A DNA stretch of 64,000 bases from Pseudonocardia kujensis (GTDB lineage: Bacteria > Actinomycetota > Actinomycetes > Mycobacteriales > Pseudonocardiaceae). Of this stretch, positions 17,477-26,660 are shown in pieces. The stretch is taken from contig NZ_JAJSOK010000009.1 of assembly GCF_021283305.1 (NCBI RefSeq), forward strand, positions 101,575 through 165,574. The letters are read 5' to 3'. The notes beneath the pieces are model-generated. The model ran no database searches, was not told the origin of the DNA, and saw only the letters and a list, made by a program, of their open reading frames with translations. A program made the translations under genes and the position numbers. Each line of letters opens with the position of its first letter. Position 1 is the first letter of the stretch.

Positions 17477-19615
17477 GTGGACACGATGGCCCTGTCGAGC
17501 AGGCTGAGCTGGTACGCCGCGCGAGCGCGGGCGATGAGCCCGGCGGAACTGGCGTGGCGGACCGGGTCGCGGGTGGCGACGGCCACCGCCCCGTTCGGCC
17601 GCGACCTTCCCCTGCTCGCCGGCCCGCAGCCGCCGGGCGAGGCGTTCCGCGGATTCCGCGAGGCGAGAGACCGCCCGGTCCTGCTGGACGCTTCTCGCGC
17701 CGCCGACATCGCGTCCGCCTGCCCGGACGACGTCCGGGCCGTGGTCGCGGCCGCGGACGAGGTGGCGCGCGGACGGTTCGCCTTCTTCGGCGGTCGCGCC
17801 GTCGAGTACGCGGACGGCGCGATCGACTGGAACCTCGACCCCCGGACGGGGCTTCGGTGGCCGTCGGCGCGGTCGGAGAGCATCGACCACCGGGTCCACC
17901 ACGGGGACCCGAAGTGGATCTGGGAGCTCAACCGCCTCCAGCATCTCGTGTGGTTGGCCCAGGCTTGGCTGTTCACCGGCGACGAGCGCTACGCCGAGGC
18001 GGCGTTCACCCACCTCGACGGCTGGTGTGCCCAGAACCCGCCGGGTCGCGGCATCGTCTGGCGCGGCGGCTTCGAGCCCGGGGTCCGGGCCCTGTCGATC
18101 GCCGTGGCACTTCAAGGGCTCCGGACCGCGCCCCGGCTGACGGACGCACGCTACGAGCGCTATCTCTCGGTCCTCGCCGAGAGCGCACGCCGCGCGTGGC
18201 GCCAGCGCTCCCTGTTCAGCTCGGCCAACAACCACCTGCTCGGCGAGATGGCCGGTGTGGTCACCGTCGGTCTGCTGCACCCCGAGATCGCCGGGGCTCG
18301 ACGGGCAGCGACACGGGCCCTCGACGTGCTCGCCACCCATGCAGCGCGGCAGATCCTGCCCGACGGCGCCGGGGCCGAGCAGTCGACCGCCTACCAGATG
18401 TTCGCGGTGGAGGTCCTGCTGCTGCCGGCCGCGCTGCTGCGGCTGAGCCGGGTCGATCCGCCGGCCGCGATCGTCGACGCGATGACGCGGAGCTCTCGCT
18501 TCCTCGGGACGCTCGTGGCCGACGGCGAGCCGCTCCCGCGCTACGGCGACGACGACGGCGGCTTCGCCCTCCGGCTGCACGCCGATCCCGCGCCGTCCGC
18601 GGTCCGGCATCTCGCCGCGGTGGACACGTTCCTCGGCAACGCGAGCACGCCGGACCTCCCGGCCCGGTGGCTGGCCCCGGACGCATCGACCCAGGCACCG
18701 ACCGGCCCCTCGACGCGCACCCTCCCGAACCTCTATGCGCCCGACGGAGGGCTCGTCGTGCTCCGCAGGGGCGGCCGTCGGGTGACGATGGACGTGGGCC
18801 CGCTGGGCTACCTCGCGCTGGCCGCCCACGGTCACGCCGATGCACTCGCCGTCACGGTGACCGTCGACGGCGACGAGGTGGTCGGTGACCCGGGTACCGG
18901 GAGCTACTACGCCGAACCCGCCTGGCGTCAGGCCTTCCGGGGCACGACCATGCACCCGACGGCGACCGTGGACGACCTCGACCAGTCCGTGAGCGGCGGC
19001 GCCTTCCTGTGGACGCGGCACGCCACGACGACCGTCCGTGCCGTGGACCTCGACCGGGCGCTCGTGGAGGCCGAGCACGACGGCTACCTGCGCCTGCCGG
19101 AGCCCGTCGTGCACCGCCGCTACCTGCTGCTGCCCTCCGCCGAGGACGTGCTGGTCGTGGACCTCTTCGTCGGGACCGGCGACCACCGCTTCCGCGTCGG
19201 CTGGCCGCTCCGTCCCGATGTCACGGCGGAGGTGGAGGCCGGGCGGATCCGTGCTCTGCGCGACTCCCGCGCGGTCCTGACGCTGTCGACCGCCGCCACG
19301 CACGACTTCGCCACGTTCGCGGTCCGGGGAGACGAGTCGAGGCGGCTCGGGTGGTGGTCGGACGGCTTCGAGGTATGGGGCCCGGCGCCTCTGGTGGGCA
19401 CCGTCACCGACGCCACGATCGAGGAGTCCGCGCCGCTGGCGATCGCGACGGTCCTCGGGCCGGAGGTCGACCGGCTCGCGCTCACCAGGACCGGTGACCA
19501 GCTCCGGGTCCGGTGGACGCGGCAGTCGGGCGGCGTCCACACCGTCCGGATCGACACCGCCACGCCGGGCGCGGTGTCGTACGACCACGGTCCGGCGGAC
19601 GAGGGGATGCACTGA
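17477..19615 (+). CDS. Heparinase II/III-fold polysaccharide lyase-like protein, no signal peptide
   Basis: A 712-residue protein with the two-domain layout of heparinase II/III and alginate lyases: an alpha/alpha toroid (about 90-380) followed by a beta-sandwich domain (about 430-700). Visible catalytic-type features are SSANNHLLGEMAG near 250 (Asn/His), EQSTAYQMFAVEVLL near 305 (Tyr) and HGHADALAVTVTVDGDE near 450 (His). There is no signal peptide or lipobox, so it should be cytoplasmic, unlike typical degradative lyases. Genes of this type recur beside asparagine-synthase homologues and GT4 genes in exopolysaccharide loci, which is the arrangement here. The start is GTG 17477 or ATG 17486. 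Confidence 0.85.
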   Translation: MDTMALSSRLSWYAARARAMSPAELAWRTGSRVATATAPFGRDLPLLAGPQPPGEAFRGFREARDRPVLLDASRAADIASACPDDVRAVVAAADEVARGRFAFFGGRAVEYADGAIDWNLDPRTGLRWPSARSESIDHRVHHGDPKWIWELNRLQHLVWLAQAWLFTGDERYAEAAFTHLDGWCAQNPPGRGIVWRGGFEPGVRALSIAVALQGLRTAPRLTDARYERYLSVLAESARRAWRQRSLFSSANNHLLGEMAGVVTVGLLHPEIAGARRAATRALDVLATHAARQILPDGAGAEQSTAYQMFAVEVLLLPAALLRLSRVDPPAAIVDAMTRSSRFLGTLVADGEPLPRYGDDDGGFALRLHADPAPSAVRHLAAVDTFLGNASTPDLPARWLAPDASTQAPTGPSTRTLPNLYAPDGGLVVLRRGGRRVTMDVGPLGYLALAAHGHADALAVTVTVDGDEVVGDPGTGSYYAEPAWRQAFRGTTMHPTATVDDLDQSVSGGAFLWTRHATTTVRAVDLDRALVEAEHDGYLRLPEPVVHRRYLLLPSAEDVLVVDLFVGTGDHRFRVGWPLRPDVTAEVEAGRIRALRDSRAVLTLSTAATHDFATFAVRGDESRRLGWWSDGFEVWGPAPLVGTVTDATIEESAPLAIATVLGPEVDRLALTRTGDQLRVRWTRQSGGVHTVRIDTATPGAVSYDHGPADEGMH

Positions 19616-19616
19616 G

Positions 19617-21473
19617 TTGTGCGGTATCGCCGGCATCGTTCGGTTCGACGGAAAGCCTGCTGACGACCTCCTGCTCCGGACGATGACCGAGCGGCTCACC
19701 CATCGTGGGCCGGACGAGGAGGGGGTGTGGTTCTCCGGTCCCGTGGGCCTGGGCCACCGACGGCTGTCCATCATCGACATCGCGTCGTCGTCCCAGCCCA
19801 TGGCGAGCCCGGACGACCGGCTCCACCTGTGCTTCAACGGCGAGATCCTCAACTACCGGCGGCTTCGGGACGGCCTCTCCTACCCCTTCCGCACGGACGG
19901 CGACACGGAGACGCTCCTGGCGGCACACGTCGTCCATGGTCCCGGCGCCACCGAGCTGCTGGACGGACAGTTCGCCTATGCCCTCCACGACTCCGCGACC
20001 GGGGAGCTGACGCTCGTCCGCGACCGGCTCGGGATCCTGCCGCTCTACTACCACATGGATGCGAACCGCATCGTCTTCGCCTCGGAGATCAAGGCGCTGC
20101 TGCCCGCACTGGAGTCGGGTCCGGAGATCGACACCGCCAGCCTGGACAGCTACCTGGGCCAGCGGTCGGTGCCCGCGCCGTTCACCCTCTTCGCGGGGGT
20201 CCGCAAGCTACCGCCCGGCCACCGCCTCCGGGTCGTCGAGGGCCGCGCCCGGCTCGAGCGGTACTGGTCGATCCCCGACGGCACGCGGACGGAGGTCACC
20301 GGTCCGCAGGCCGTCGCCGAGGTCGAGGCCGCGCTGCGCCGCGCCGTCGAGGCCGCGACCGTGGCGGACGTCCCCGTGGGCGCCTACCTCTCCGGAGGCG
20401 TCGACTCGAGCCTGATCGTGGCCCTCGTGAACGAGCTGCGGGGAGGCTCCGGCGTCGACACCTTCGCCGCCGGGTTCGCAGATCAACGGTACGACGAGCT
20501 CCCCTTCGCCCGGCGCGTCAGCGACCTGATCGGGACCCGGCACCACGAGGTCGTGCTGTCGCCCGCCGACTTCACGGACCTGTGGCCCCGGTTGACCTGG
20601 CACCGCGACGCCCCGATCTCGGAGGCCTCGGACTTCGCGGTGTTCCGACTGGCCGAGCTCGCCCGGCGACACGTCACCGTGGTCCTGTCCGGCGAGGGCA
20701 GTGACGAGCTGTTCGGTGGCTACCCGAAGTACCGCGTCGCCCCCAAGCTCGCCCGCATGGCCAGACTGCCGGCTCCGTTGCGGGTACCGGTGGTCGAGGC
20801 CGTGCAGCGGAGACTGCCGCCTGCGGCCGCTCGCGCCCGGATCGCCCTTCGGACGCTGTCCGGGGCGACGGAGGAGGACCGGAACCTGACGTGGTTCGCC
20901 CCCTTCACCGGCGCGGAGCGCGCCGAGCTCGTCGGCCGCTGGCCGACGCACCCGCGCGCCCGGGCCTCCCGGGACGGCGACCTGGTCCGGCGGATGCTCG
21001 CCGCGGACTGTGCCTCGTGGCTCCCCGACAACCTGCTCGAGCGGGGGGACCGGATGTCCATGGCCGCCTCCCTCGAGCTCCGCCCCCCGTTCCTCGATCA
21101 CCGGCTCGTCGAGCTGGCGTTCTCGTTGCCGTCCGACGTCAAGGTGCGGCGCGGGATCACGAAGTGGGTGGTCAAGGAGGTGGCCCGCCGTCGTCTGCCC
21201 GCCGAGATCGTCGACCGGCCCAAGGTGGGCTTCCGGGTGCCCATGGACGCCTGGTTCCGGGGCGGCCTCGAGGCGATGGCCTGGGACCTGCTGACCGCAC
21301 GGGACTCGCTGGCCTCGACCCTGCTCGACCGGGCGGCGGTGCAACGGTTGCTGCACCGCCACCGGAGCGGCGTCGCGAACGAGGAGGCGCGGATCTGGCC
21401 GTTGCTGTCCCTCGAGGTCTGGCATCGCACCTTCTTCCTCGGCGAAGGTGTGCCCGAGGGCCAGGTCGCCTAG
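19617..21473 (+). CDS. asnB: Asparagine synthase (glutamine-hydrolysing) homologue
   Basis: Class II glutamine amidotransferase plus synthetase domain, 618 residues. The TTG at 19617 gives Met-Cys-Gly-Ile, placing the nucleophile at Cys2, which fixes this unusual start. The N-terminal domain has RLTHRGPDEEGVW and CFNGEILNYR. The synthetase domain has the ATP pyrophosphatase loop SGGVDSS near residue 260 and GEGSDELFGGYPKYR. In polysaccharide loci such proteins probably amidate uronic acids or other carboxylates rather than make free asparagine; that is inference from context. It follows the heparinase-fold gene with one base between stop and start. Confidence 0.9.
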   Translation: MCGIAGIVRFDGKPADDLLLRTMTERLTHRGPDEEGVWFSGPVGLGHRRLSIIDIASSSQPMASPDDRLHLCFNGEILNYRRLRDGLSYPFRTDGDTETLLAAHVVHGPGATELLDGQFAYALHDSATGELTLVRDRLGILPLYYHMDANRIVFASEIKALLPALESGPEIDTASLDSYLGQRSVPAPFTLFAGVRKLPPGHRLRVVEGRARLERYWSIPDGTRTEVTGPQAVAEVEAALRRAVEAATVADVPVGAYLSGGVDSSLIVALVNELRGGSGVDTFAAGFADQRYDELPFARRVSDLIGTRHHEVVLSPADFTDLWPRLTWHRDAPISEASDFAVFRLAELARRHVTVVLSGEGSDELFGGYPKYRVAPKLARMARLPAPLRVPVVEAVQRRLPPAAARARIALRTLSGATEEDRNLTWFAPFTGAERAELVGRWPTHPRARASRDGDLVRRMLAADCASWLPDNLLERGDRMSMAASLELRPPFLDHRLVELAFSLPSDVKVRRGITKWVVKEVARRRLPAEIVDRPKVGFRVPMDAWFRGGLEAMAWDLLTARDSLASTLLDRAAVQRLLHRHRSGVANEEARIWPLLSLEVWHRTFFLGEGVPEGQVA

Positions 21474-21538
21474 GAGATGCCGGTGAGAAGCGGGATGCGT
21501 CGGCCCGCCGACGCGGACGGCCGTGGAACGATCGGATC

Positions 21539-22351
21539 GTGAGAGCGGGACGCGGTGGCCGGGCGGCCGCCTGGGCGGCGGCTGCGTTCGCGCTCGTCTT
21601 CGCCGGGTGCGCCGCACCGTCCTCCTCCGCCGCGGAGGGGGTGTCGTCGGAGCTGCTGTGGGCCGGGGACCTGGAGACCGGCGACCTGTCCCAGTTCCAG
21701 GACGGTCCCTGGAACCTGGTCGGGGGTGTCCCTCCGAAGATCGTCGAGGACCCCGTCCGGAGTGGCAGGTACGCCGTCGCCCTGACCCTCGACCGGACGA
21801 CGACCAGCGCCGACGGGATCTGCTGCGGCTCCCGCAACGAGCTGCTGCCGAAGGTCCCGGACCTGCGGGAGGGCGACGAACGGTGGTTCGCCTTCTCCAC
21901 CTACCTGGAGCCGGGGTTCCCGGTCGACGCGTACTGGCAGGTGCTCACCCAGTTCAAGCAGGACGGCGACGGGCCGCCCCCGCTGGGCCTCTACGTCGAG
22001 GAGGGGCAGTACCGGATCGAGGGCGGCGGCGGGCACCCGTGGAGCCCCGATCCCTTCGACACCCCCATCGGCGCGGCCACGACCGGTGAGTGGGTCGACT
22101 GGACGATCCACGTCGTCTTCTCCTCGAACCCCGACACCGGCTCTGTCGAGGTGTGGAAGAACGGTGCGCTCGCGCTCCCCCGCTTCGCGCCGCCGGCCGG
22201 AACGATGTACCCCAAGATGTTCGGGACCGCGGACAGCTACGTGAAGACCGGCTACTACCGCAGCCCGGACATCGCGACACCGGGCACCCTGGTCCTCGAC
22301 GACTGGCGGATCGGAACGACCCGCGAGTCCGTCGATCGCTCTCCGTCATGA
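21539..22351 (+). CDS. Exported lipoprotein, heparin lyase I-like polysaccharide lyase family
   Basis: A 270-residue lipoprotein. The N-terminus RAGRGGRAAAWAAAAFALVF ends in the lipobox FAGC near residue 22. The mature part resembles the Polysacc_lyase (PL20/heparin-lyase-I type) jelly roll: GDLETGDLSQFQ, a mid segment DERWFAFSTYLEPGFP, GEWVDWTIHVVFSSNPDTG and the end GTLVLDDWRIG. It would act outside the membrane, trimming or remodelling the polymer. The start is GTG 21539; no other start suits the signal peptide. Its last codons overlap the next gene (ATGA at 22348-22351). Confidence 0.78.
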   Translation: MRAGRGGRAAAWAAAAFALVFAGCAAPSSSAAEGVSSELLWAGDLETGDLSQFQDGPWNLVGGVPPKIVEDPVRSGRYAVALTLDRTTTSADGICCGSRNELLPKVPDLREGDERWFAFSTYLEPGFPVDAYWQVLTQFKQDGDGPPPLGLYVEEGQYRIEGGGGHPWSPDPFDTPIGAATTGEWVDWTIHVVFSSNPDTGSVEVWKNGALALPRFAPPAGTMYPKMFGTADSYVKTGYYRSPDIATPGTLVLDDWRIGTTRESVDRSPS

Positions 22352-23517
22352 GGTTCACCACCAGCGTTACCCGACGTAACGAACGGGTCCGCCCGGCCGA
22401 CCCCCCCGGCGGGAGCGGGGTGGTCCACTCGGTGGCGCCCCCGCCACGGCGGAGGGACGAACGGGTGGTGGGTCGGGAGAGCGGGCTGCGGGTTCCCGCG
22501 GGGACGGAACCGTCGTTCAGCATCATGTGCTCGGCCTACCGGTGCGAGGAGTACCTCGCCGACACGATCGAGTCCGTCGTCGCGCAGACGCGTCCGGACT
22601 GGGAGCTCGTCGTCGTCGACAACGGGATGTCGGACTCCATCGCCGCGATCGTCGAGCGGTACTCGGCGGACCCGCGGGTCCGCCTGATCCGCCAGGAGAA
22701 CCGTCGGCTGGTCGGCGGCATCGCCACGGCCGCGGCGGCGGCCCGGGGCCGCTATCTCGTGCCGCTCGACAGCGACGACATGCTCATGCCGGAGTTCTGC
22801 CGCCGGATGGCCGAGGTGCTCGACGCCCGGCCGGAGATCGACGCCCTGTCCTGCGACGCCCTCCTGTTCCAGGACGGCGAGGAGCGCGACATGGCCCGCT
22901 CCTTCCTGCGCAGCGTCACGGGTCTGGACCACTCGCTGACGCTCGCCGACCTGATCGGCGCGCACGACGTCGCACCGTACTTCGCGGCGTTCCGCCGGGA
23001 GGCCTGGTTCGCGGCCGGTGGCTACGCACCCGGGACCGACCTGGTCGAGGACATCGCGCTGTTCCTGCGCCTGGTGGGCGACGGGTACGACGTGCGCGTC
23101 CTGCCGGAGAAGCTCACCCGGTACCGCATGCGGGACGACTCGGCGTCCCGGGACCCGAGCAGCGTGGAGGCCTTCGAGTCGAGCCGCGAGCAGGCGTACG
23201 CCGAGGCCGCACGGTCCGCCGGGGACCCGGAGGCCCTCCGGGCGCTGGACCGCCGGCTGCGCGGCTTCCGGTACCAGCAGGCCCTGCGCCGGGCGCGGTG
23301 GTCCTTCCTCCAGGGGGACGTGACAGCGGCCCGTCACGAGGCGCACCAGGCGTTCCGGGCGAAGCCGACGCTGCGCAGCACCGCGGTGGTCGCCGGGCTG
23401 AGCGTGTCGCCGCGGCTGCTCAGGGCGATCCACCCGGTCAAGCAGCACCTGACGACCGCGGGCGCACGCCTCGCCGCGAAGGTCGTGGGCCGGCGCGCCC
23501 ACCTGACGGGTCGCTGA
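22348..23517 (+). CDS. GT2 family glycosyltransferase, paralogue 1
   Basis: A 389-residue GT-A enzyme. After a charged leader of about 55 residues come FSIMCSAYRCEEYLADTIES, VVVDNGMSD, the DxD-type motif in PLDSDDMLMPEF, and the ED motif in LVEDIALFLRL, so it looks intact. The C-terminal third (RYQQALRRARWSFLQGDV to HPVKQHL) is shared with the genes at 29010-30068 and 35823-36806, showing that the three are paralogues. It is coupled by ATGA to the lipoprotein gene and ends four bases before the convergent flippase gene. Confidence 0.88.
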   Translation: MRFTTSVTRRNERVRPADPPGGSGVVHSVAPPPRRRDERVVGRESGLRVPAGTEPSFSIMCSAYRCEEYLADTIESVVAQTRPDWELVVVDNGMSDSIAAIVERYSADPRVRLIRQENRRLVGGIATAAAAARGRYLVPLDSDDMLMPEFCRRMAEVLDARPEIDALSCDALLFQDGEERDMARSFLRSVTGLDHSLTLADLIGAHDVAPYFAAFRREAWFAAGGYAPGTDLVEDIALFLRLVGDGYDVRVLPEKLTRYRMRDDSASRDPSSVEAFESSREQAYAEAARSAGDPEALRALDRRLRGFRYQQALRRARWSFLQGDVTAARHEAHQAFRAKPTLRSTAVVAGLSVSPRLLRAIHPVKQHLTTAGARLAAKVVGRRAHLTGR

Positions 23518-23521
23518 CCGG

Positions 23522-25075
23522 TCAGCCCGCGGGGTCCGGCTGATCCGGGGCCACCCGAGCGGCGGTTCGGTCGCCTCGCCGGCGGCGCAGGGCGGTGACG
23601 AGGTCGTTCACGCCGCGTCGGTCGACGACCGCCAACAGCCCGACGTACAACGCCAGGAACACCAGCCCGTCGACGGCGAGGAACACCACCCCGAGCCACA
23701 CCGCGCGGCTGTCGGAGTGCAGCACCGTCGTCTCGAGCAGCCACGTCCCGGTGCCGGCGACCAGCGCGGCCGCCAGCGCCGGAACGGTGGCACGCAGGAC
23801 GTCCGACGTCCGCACCTCCAGCTCGCGCCGGGCCGCCGCGGTGGCCTGCACGCCCACCACGAGGGCGGTGACGGACACCGCCACCCCCACCCCGACGAGC
23901 CCGAGGGGGAAGACCAGGGCCAGCAGACCGATACCGAGCACCAGCTCGACGGCGTTCAGCCGGTGGATCAGGGCGGTCCTGCCGAAGCCCTTGATGGCCT
24001 CCTCGCTCACGATCGAGAACGCCTTGCCGATGACGAGTCCCGCCGTGGCCATGACGAACCAGCCGGCTGCCCGCCACGGCTCGCCCAGCACGACGACGAC
24101 GAGCGGCTCACCGAGGGCGAGCAGCAGGACCGCCAGGGGGGCCGCGACGACGGTCACGGCGCTGAGGGCCCGCCGGTACGCCCCGACGAGCCGCACGCGG
24201 TCGTCCGCCAGCCGCGAGAAGGCCGGGAACAGCGCGTACGACACGACCTCGACCATGGCGTTGACGGGGACCCGCGAGATCCGCAGGCCGTAGCGGTACT
24301 GGCCGAGAGCCGCCGTGTCGAGTGCGCGGCCGACGACGACGGACTCCGCCAGCTGTCGGACCTTGGCCACGACCGAGCCGGCCACGAGCGGGAACCCGTA
24401 GCGGGCCATCTCCCGCCAGAGGGCGACCGAGCCGCGGACCTGGCCGGGCCGCCAGCCGGCCAGGCACCACACGAGGACGGTCAGGGTCAGGTAGGAGGCG
24501 TACGTCCCGATGACCAGCGACCAGACACCGAAGCCCAGTGCCGCCAGCGTGACGCTGACGACGGCGAAGGAGGCAGAGACCGCGGGCCCGACGATCAGCC
24601 TCCGCTTCACGCTGAACGCGCGCTGGAGGAAGGCCTCGGGAACGTTCGCCAGCGAGTAGACCAGCAGGCCCCCGGCGGACACGGCCGCGATCATCCCGGC
24701 GGTGGAGCTGTCGAAGATCCAGCCGATGACGGGGGCGGCCACCAGCGCACCCAGGCTCATCACCAGGCCGGCGCCGAGCGTGGCCCAGAAGACCGTCTCC
24801 GCCGCACGCTCGACGTCGTGCCGCCGGTTGACCAGTGCCGCGCGCAGCCCGCCCTCGGGGAACTCCTGCAGGAAGGTCGTGATGACCGTCCCTGCCGCGA
24901 AGATGCCCACCTCGGCCGGGGTCAGCAGGCGTGCCAGCACCACGGTCTGCACCAGCGTGATGCCCTCGCCCAGGCCCTGCGCCACCGCCGAGGCCGCGGC
25001 GACGCGCCTGATCCTGCCGGTGAGACGGGTGCCGGAAGCCGGCTCCGTGGGGCGCCCCGGAGTCGTCGAGGTCAT
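23522..25075 (-). CDS. Wzx-type polysaccharide flippase 2
   Basis: MOP-superfamily flippase of about 517 residues with roughly 12-14 helices. Landmarks are LARLLTPAEVGIFAAGTVI near the N-terminus, VGRALDTAALGQYRYGLRIS in the middle and LVSEEAIKGFG-type helices later. It is clearly related to the flippase at 27526-29013 (shared RLLTPAEVG, TVFWAT and PLGL segments). The ATG at 25075 sits behind GGGGA; a GTG four codons earlier (25087) is the alternative. The gene stands alone on this strand, convergent with the GT2 gene and divergent from the pyruvyltransferase. Confidence 0.9.
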   Translation of the reverse strand: MTSTTPGRPTEPASGTRLTGRIRRVAAASAVAQGLGEGITLVQTVVLARLLTPAEVGIFAAGTVITTFLQEFPEGGLRAALVNRRHDVERAAETVFWATLGAGLVMSLGALVAAPVIGWIFDSSTAGMIAAVSAGGLLVYSLANVPEAFLQRAFSVKRRLIVGPAVSASFAVVSVTLAALGFGVWSLVIGTYASYLTLTVLVWCLAGWRPGQVRGSVALWREMARYGFPLVAGSVVAKVRQLAESVVVGRALDTAALGQYRYGLRISRVPVNAMVEVVSYALFPAFSRLADDRVRLVGAYRRALSAVTVVAAPLAVLLLALGEPLVVVVLGEPWRAAGWFVMATAGLVIGKAFSIVSEEAIKGFGRTALIHRLNAVELVLGIGLLALVFPLGLVGVGVAVSVTALVVGVQATAAARRELEVRTSDVLRATVPALAAALVAGTGTWLLETTVLHSDSRAVWLGVVFLAVDGLVFLALYVGLLAVVDRRGVNDLVTALRRRRGDRTAARVAPDQPDPAG

Positions 25076-25193
25076 CGGTCCCCACACCGGATGAGGTCGA
25101 GGCGTGCCGGCACGGGAGGTAGCTCGGCAGGACTTCGGAGATCGTTAGCCGTGGGCCGGTAACCAATGCGGACGACGCGACGAACGTCCGGAC

Positions 25194-26519
25194 GTGACAG
25201 CACGAGTCCGACGGTCGGACGCCGCGGGGCGGCCACACGTCGTCGTCCAGAACGGCGAGTACTGGCTGCGCAACAACGGCGACCTCGCGATGCTCGAGGT
25301 GACGGTCGGGCGTCTGCGGGCGCGGTGGCCCGACGCGCGGATCACGGTGCTCACGAGCGCCCCGTCCCTGCTGAGCGCCTATCTCCCCGGCGTGGAGCCC
25401 TTGTCCGACGGCAGGTTCCGGGCGCTGGCGAAGCCGGCGTGGACGGTCGCCGAGCGGCTCGGTCCGCGCGTGGTCGGCCCCCTCTCCGCCGCGTCGCTCG
25501 ACCTCCGCAAGCGCGCGTCGGAGCGGCTGCGGTCGCTGCGGCCCGGCCCGGCCGACCGGACCGCCCCGGGCCCCTCGGCGTCACAGGTCCACGAGCTCCC
25601 GGCGCTGCCCACCGACGTCGCCCGCGCGATCGAGGACGCGTCGCTGCTCCTCGCGATCGGCGGGGGCTATCTCACCGACGTCGACCCCGACGCCTGCCTG
25701 CGGACGTTCGCCATGCTCGCCCACGCCCGCGACGCGGGCGTGCCGTCCGCCGTGGTCGGCCAGGGCCTGGGCCCGCTGACCGACCCCGGGTTGCGTGCGC
25801 TCGCCGCACAGGCCCTGCCGACGGCCCGGGTCATCGCGTTGCGCGAGGGCAGACGGGGACCGAAGCTGCTCGAGGAGCTGGACGTCCCGGCCGACCGGGT
25901 GGTCGTCACGGGCGACGACGCCATCGAGCTCTCGTACGCGGCCCGCCGCACGCGGGTGGGCCGCGACATCGGTGTGTGCCTGCGTGTCGCCGAGTACTCC
26001 CCCGTCGCGGCCGGCCCCGCCACGGTGGTCGGTGAGGTCGTCCGGGCTGCCGCGGCGGCCCGATCGGCGGCCCTGGTGCCGCTCATCATCTCCGAGTACC
26101 GGTCCGAGGACCGCCGCTCGACCCTGCCGCTACTGGAGGGCGCGCCGCGCGCCGCGGCTCCGTTGGGTCCCTTCGTGCGGGCGTCCGAGGTGGCGGCCGA
26201 GGTCGGCCGGTGCCGGATCCTGGTGACCGGGGCCTACCACCTGGCGGTGTTCGCACTGGCGCAGGGGATCCCGGTCGTCGGGCTGACGTCGTCGACCTAC
26301 TACGACGACAAGTTCCTCGGCCTCGCCGAGATGTTCGACGGGGGCGTGGACACGGTGCGGCTCACCGGGCCGGGACTGCACGAGCGCCTCACCGACGCCG
26401 TCACGACGGCCTGGGACCGCGCTCCGGGGCTGCGCGAGCCGCTGCGCGGCCGGGCCCGCGAGCAGATCGCGTCGAGCAGGGCCGTGCTCGATGACGTACT
26501 CAGCGTAGTCGAACGCTGA
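25194..26519 (+). CDS. Polysaccharide pyruvyltransferase family protein
   Basis: A 441-residue member of the PS_pyruv_trans family, which transfers pyruvate from phosphoenolpyruvate to sugar hydroxyls as a ketal, giving the polymer negative charge. Visible segments are NNGDLAMLEVTVGRLRARWP, AIGGGYLTDVDPD, VGQGLGPLTDPG, ALREGRRGPKLL, TGDDAIEL and the C-terminal RILVTGAYHLAVFALAQGIP followed by YYDDKFLGLAEMF. It starts at GTG 25194 with 118 bases to the divergent flippase gene. Cytoplasmic. Whether it truly adds pyruvate here is inferred from family and locus. Confidence 0.85.
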   Translation: MTARVRRSDAAGRPHVVVQNGEYWLRNNGDLAMLEVTVGRLRARWPDARITVLTSAPSLLSAYLPGVEPLSDGRFRALAKPAWTVAERLGPRVVGPLSAASLDLRKRASERLRSLRPGPADRTAPGPSASQVHELPALPTDVARAIEDASLLLAIGGGYLTDVDPDACLRTFAMLAHARDAGVPSAVVGQGLGPLTDPGLRALAAQALPTARVIALREGRRGPKLLEELDVPADRVVVTGDDAIELSYAARRTRVGRDIGVCLRVAEYSPVAAGPATVVGEVVRAAAAARSAALVPLIISEYRSEDRRSTLPLLEGAPRAAAPLGPFVRASEVAAEVGRCRILVTGAYHLAVFALAQGIPVVGLTSSTYYDDKFLGLAEMFDGGVDTVRLTGPGLHERLTDAVTTAWDRAPGLREPLRGRAREQIASSRAVLDDVLSVVER

Positions 26520-26660
26520 TCCGAATCCCGTGCGCCGCGCGCAGGTCCCCGAATCGCTCCCGCGAACCGTCACGGAGCGCTAACACGCTCCGGCGGTCGA
26601 GCGAGCCCCGTGGTGACCGGCCCGTCGCCCTCATCGTCGACTCCGAAGGTGGTCTGAGCT

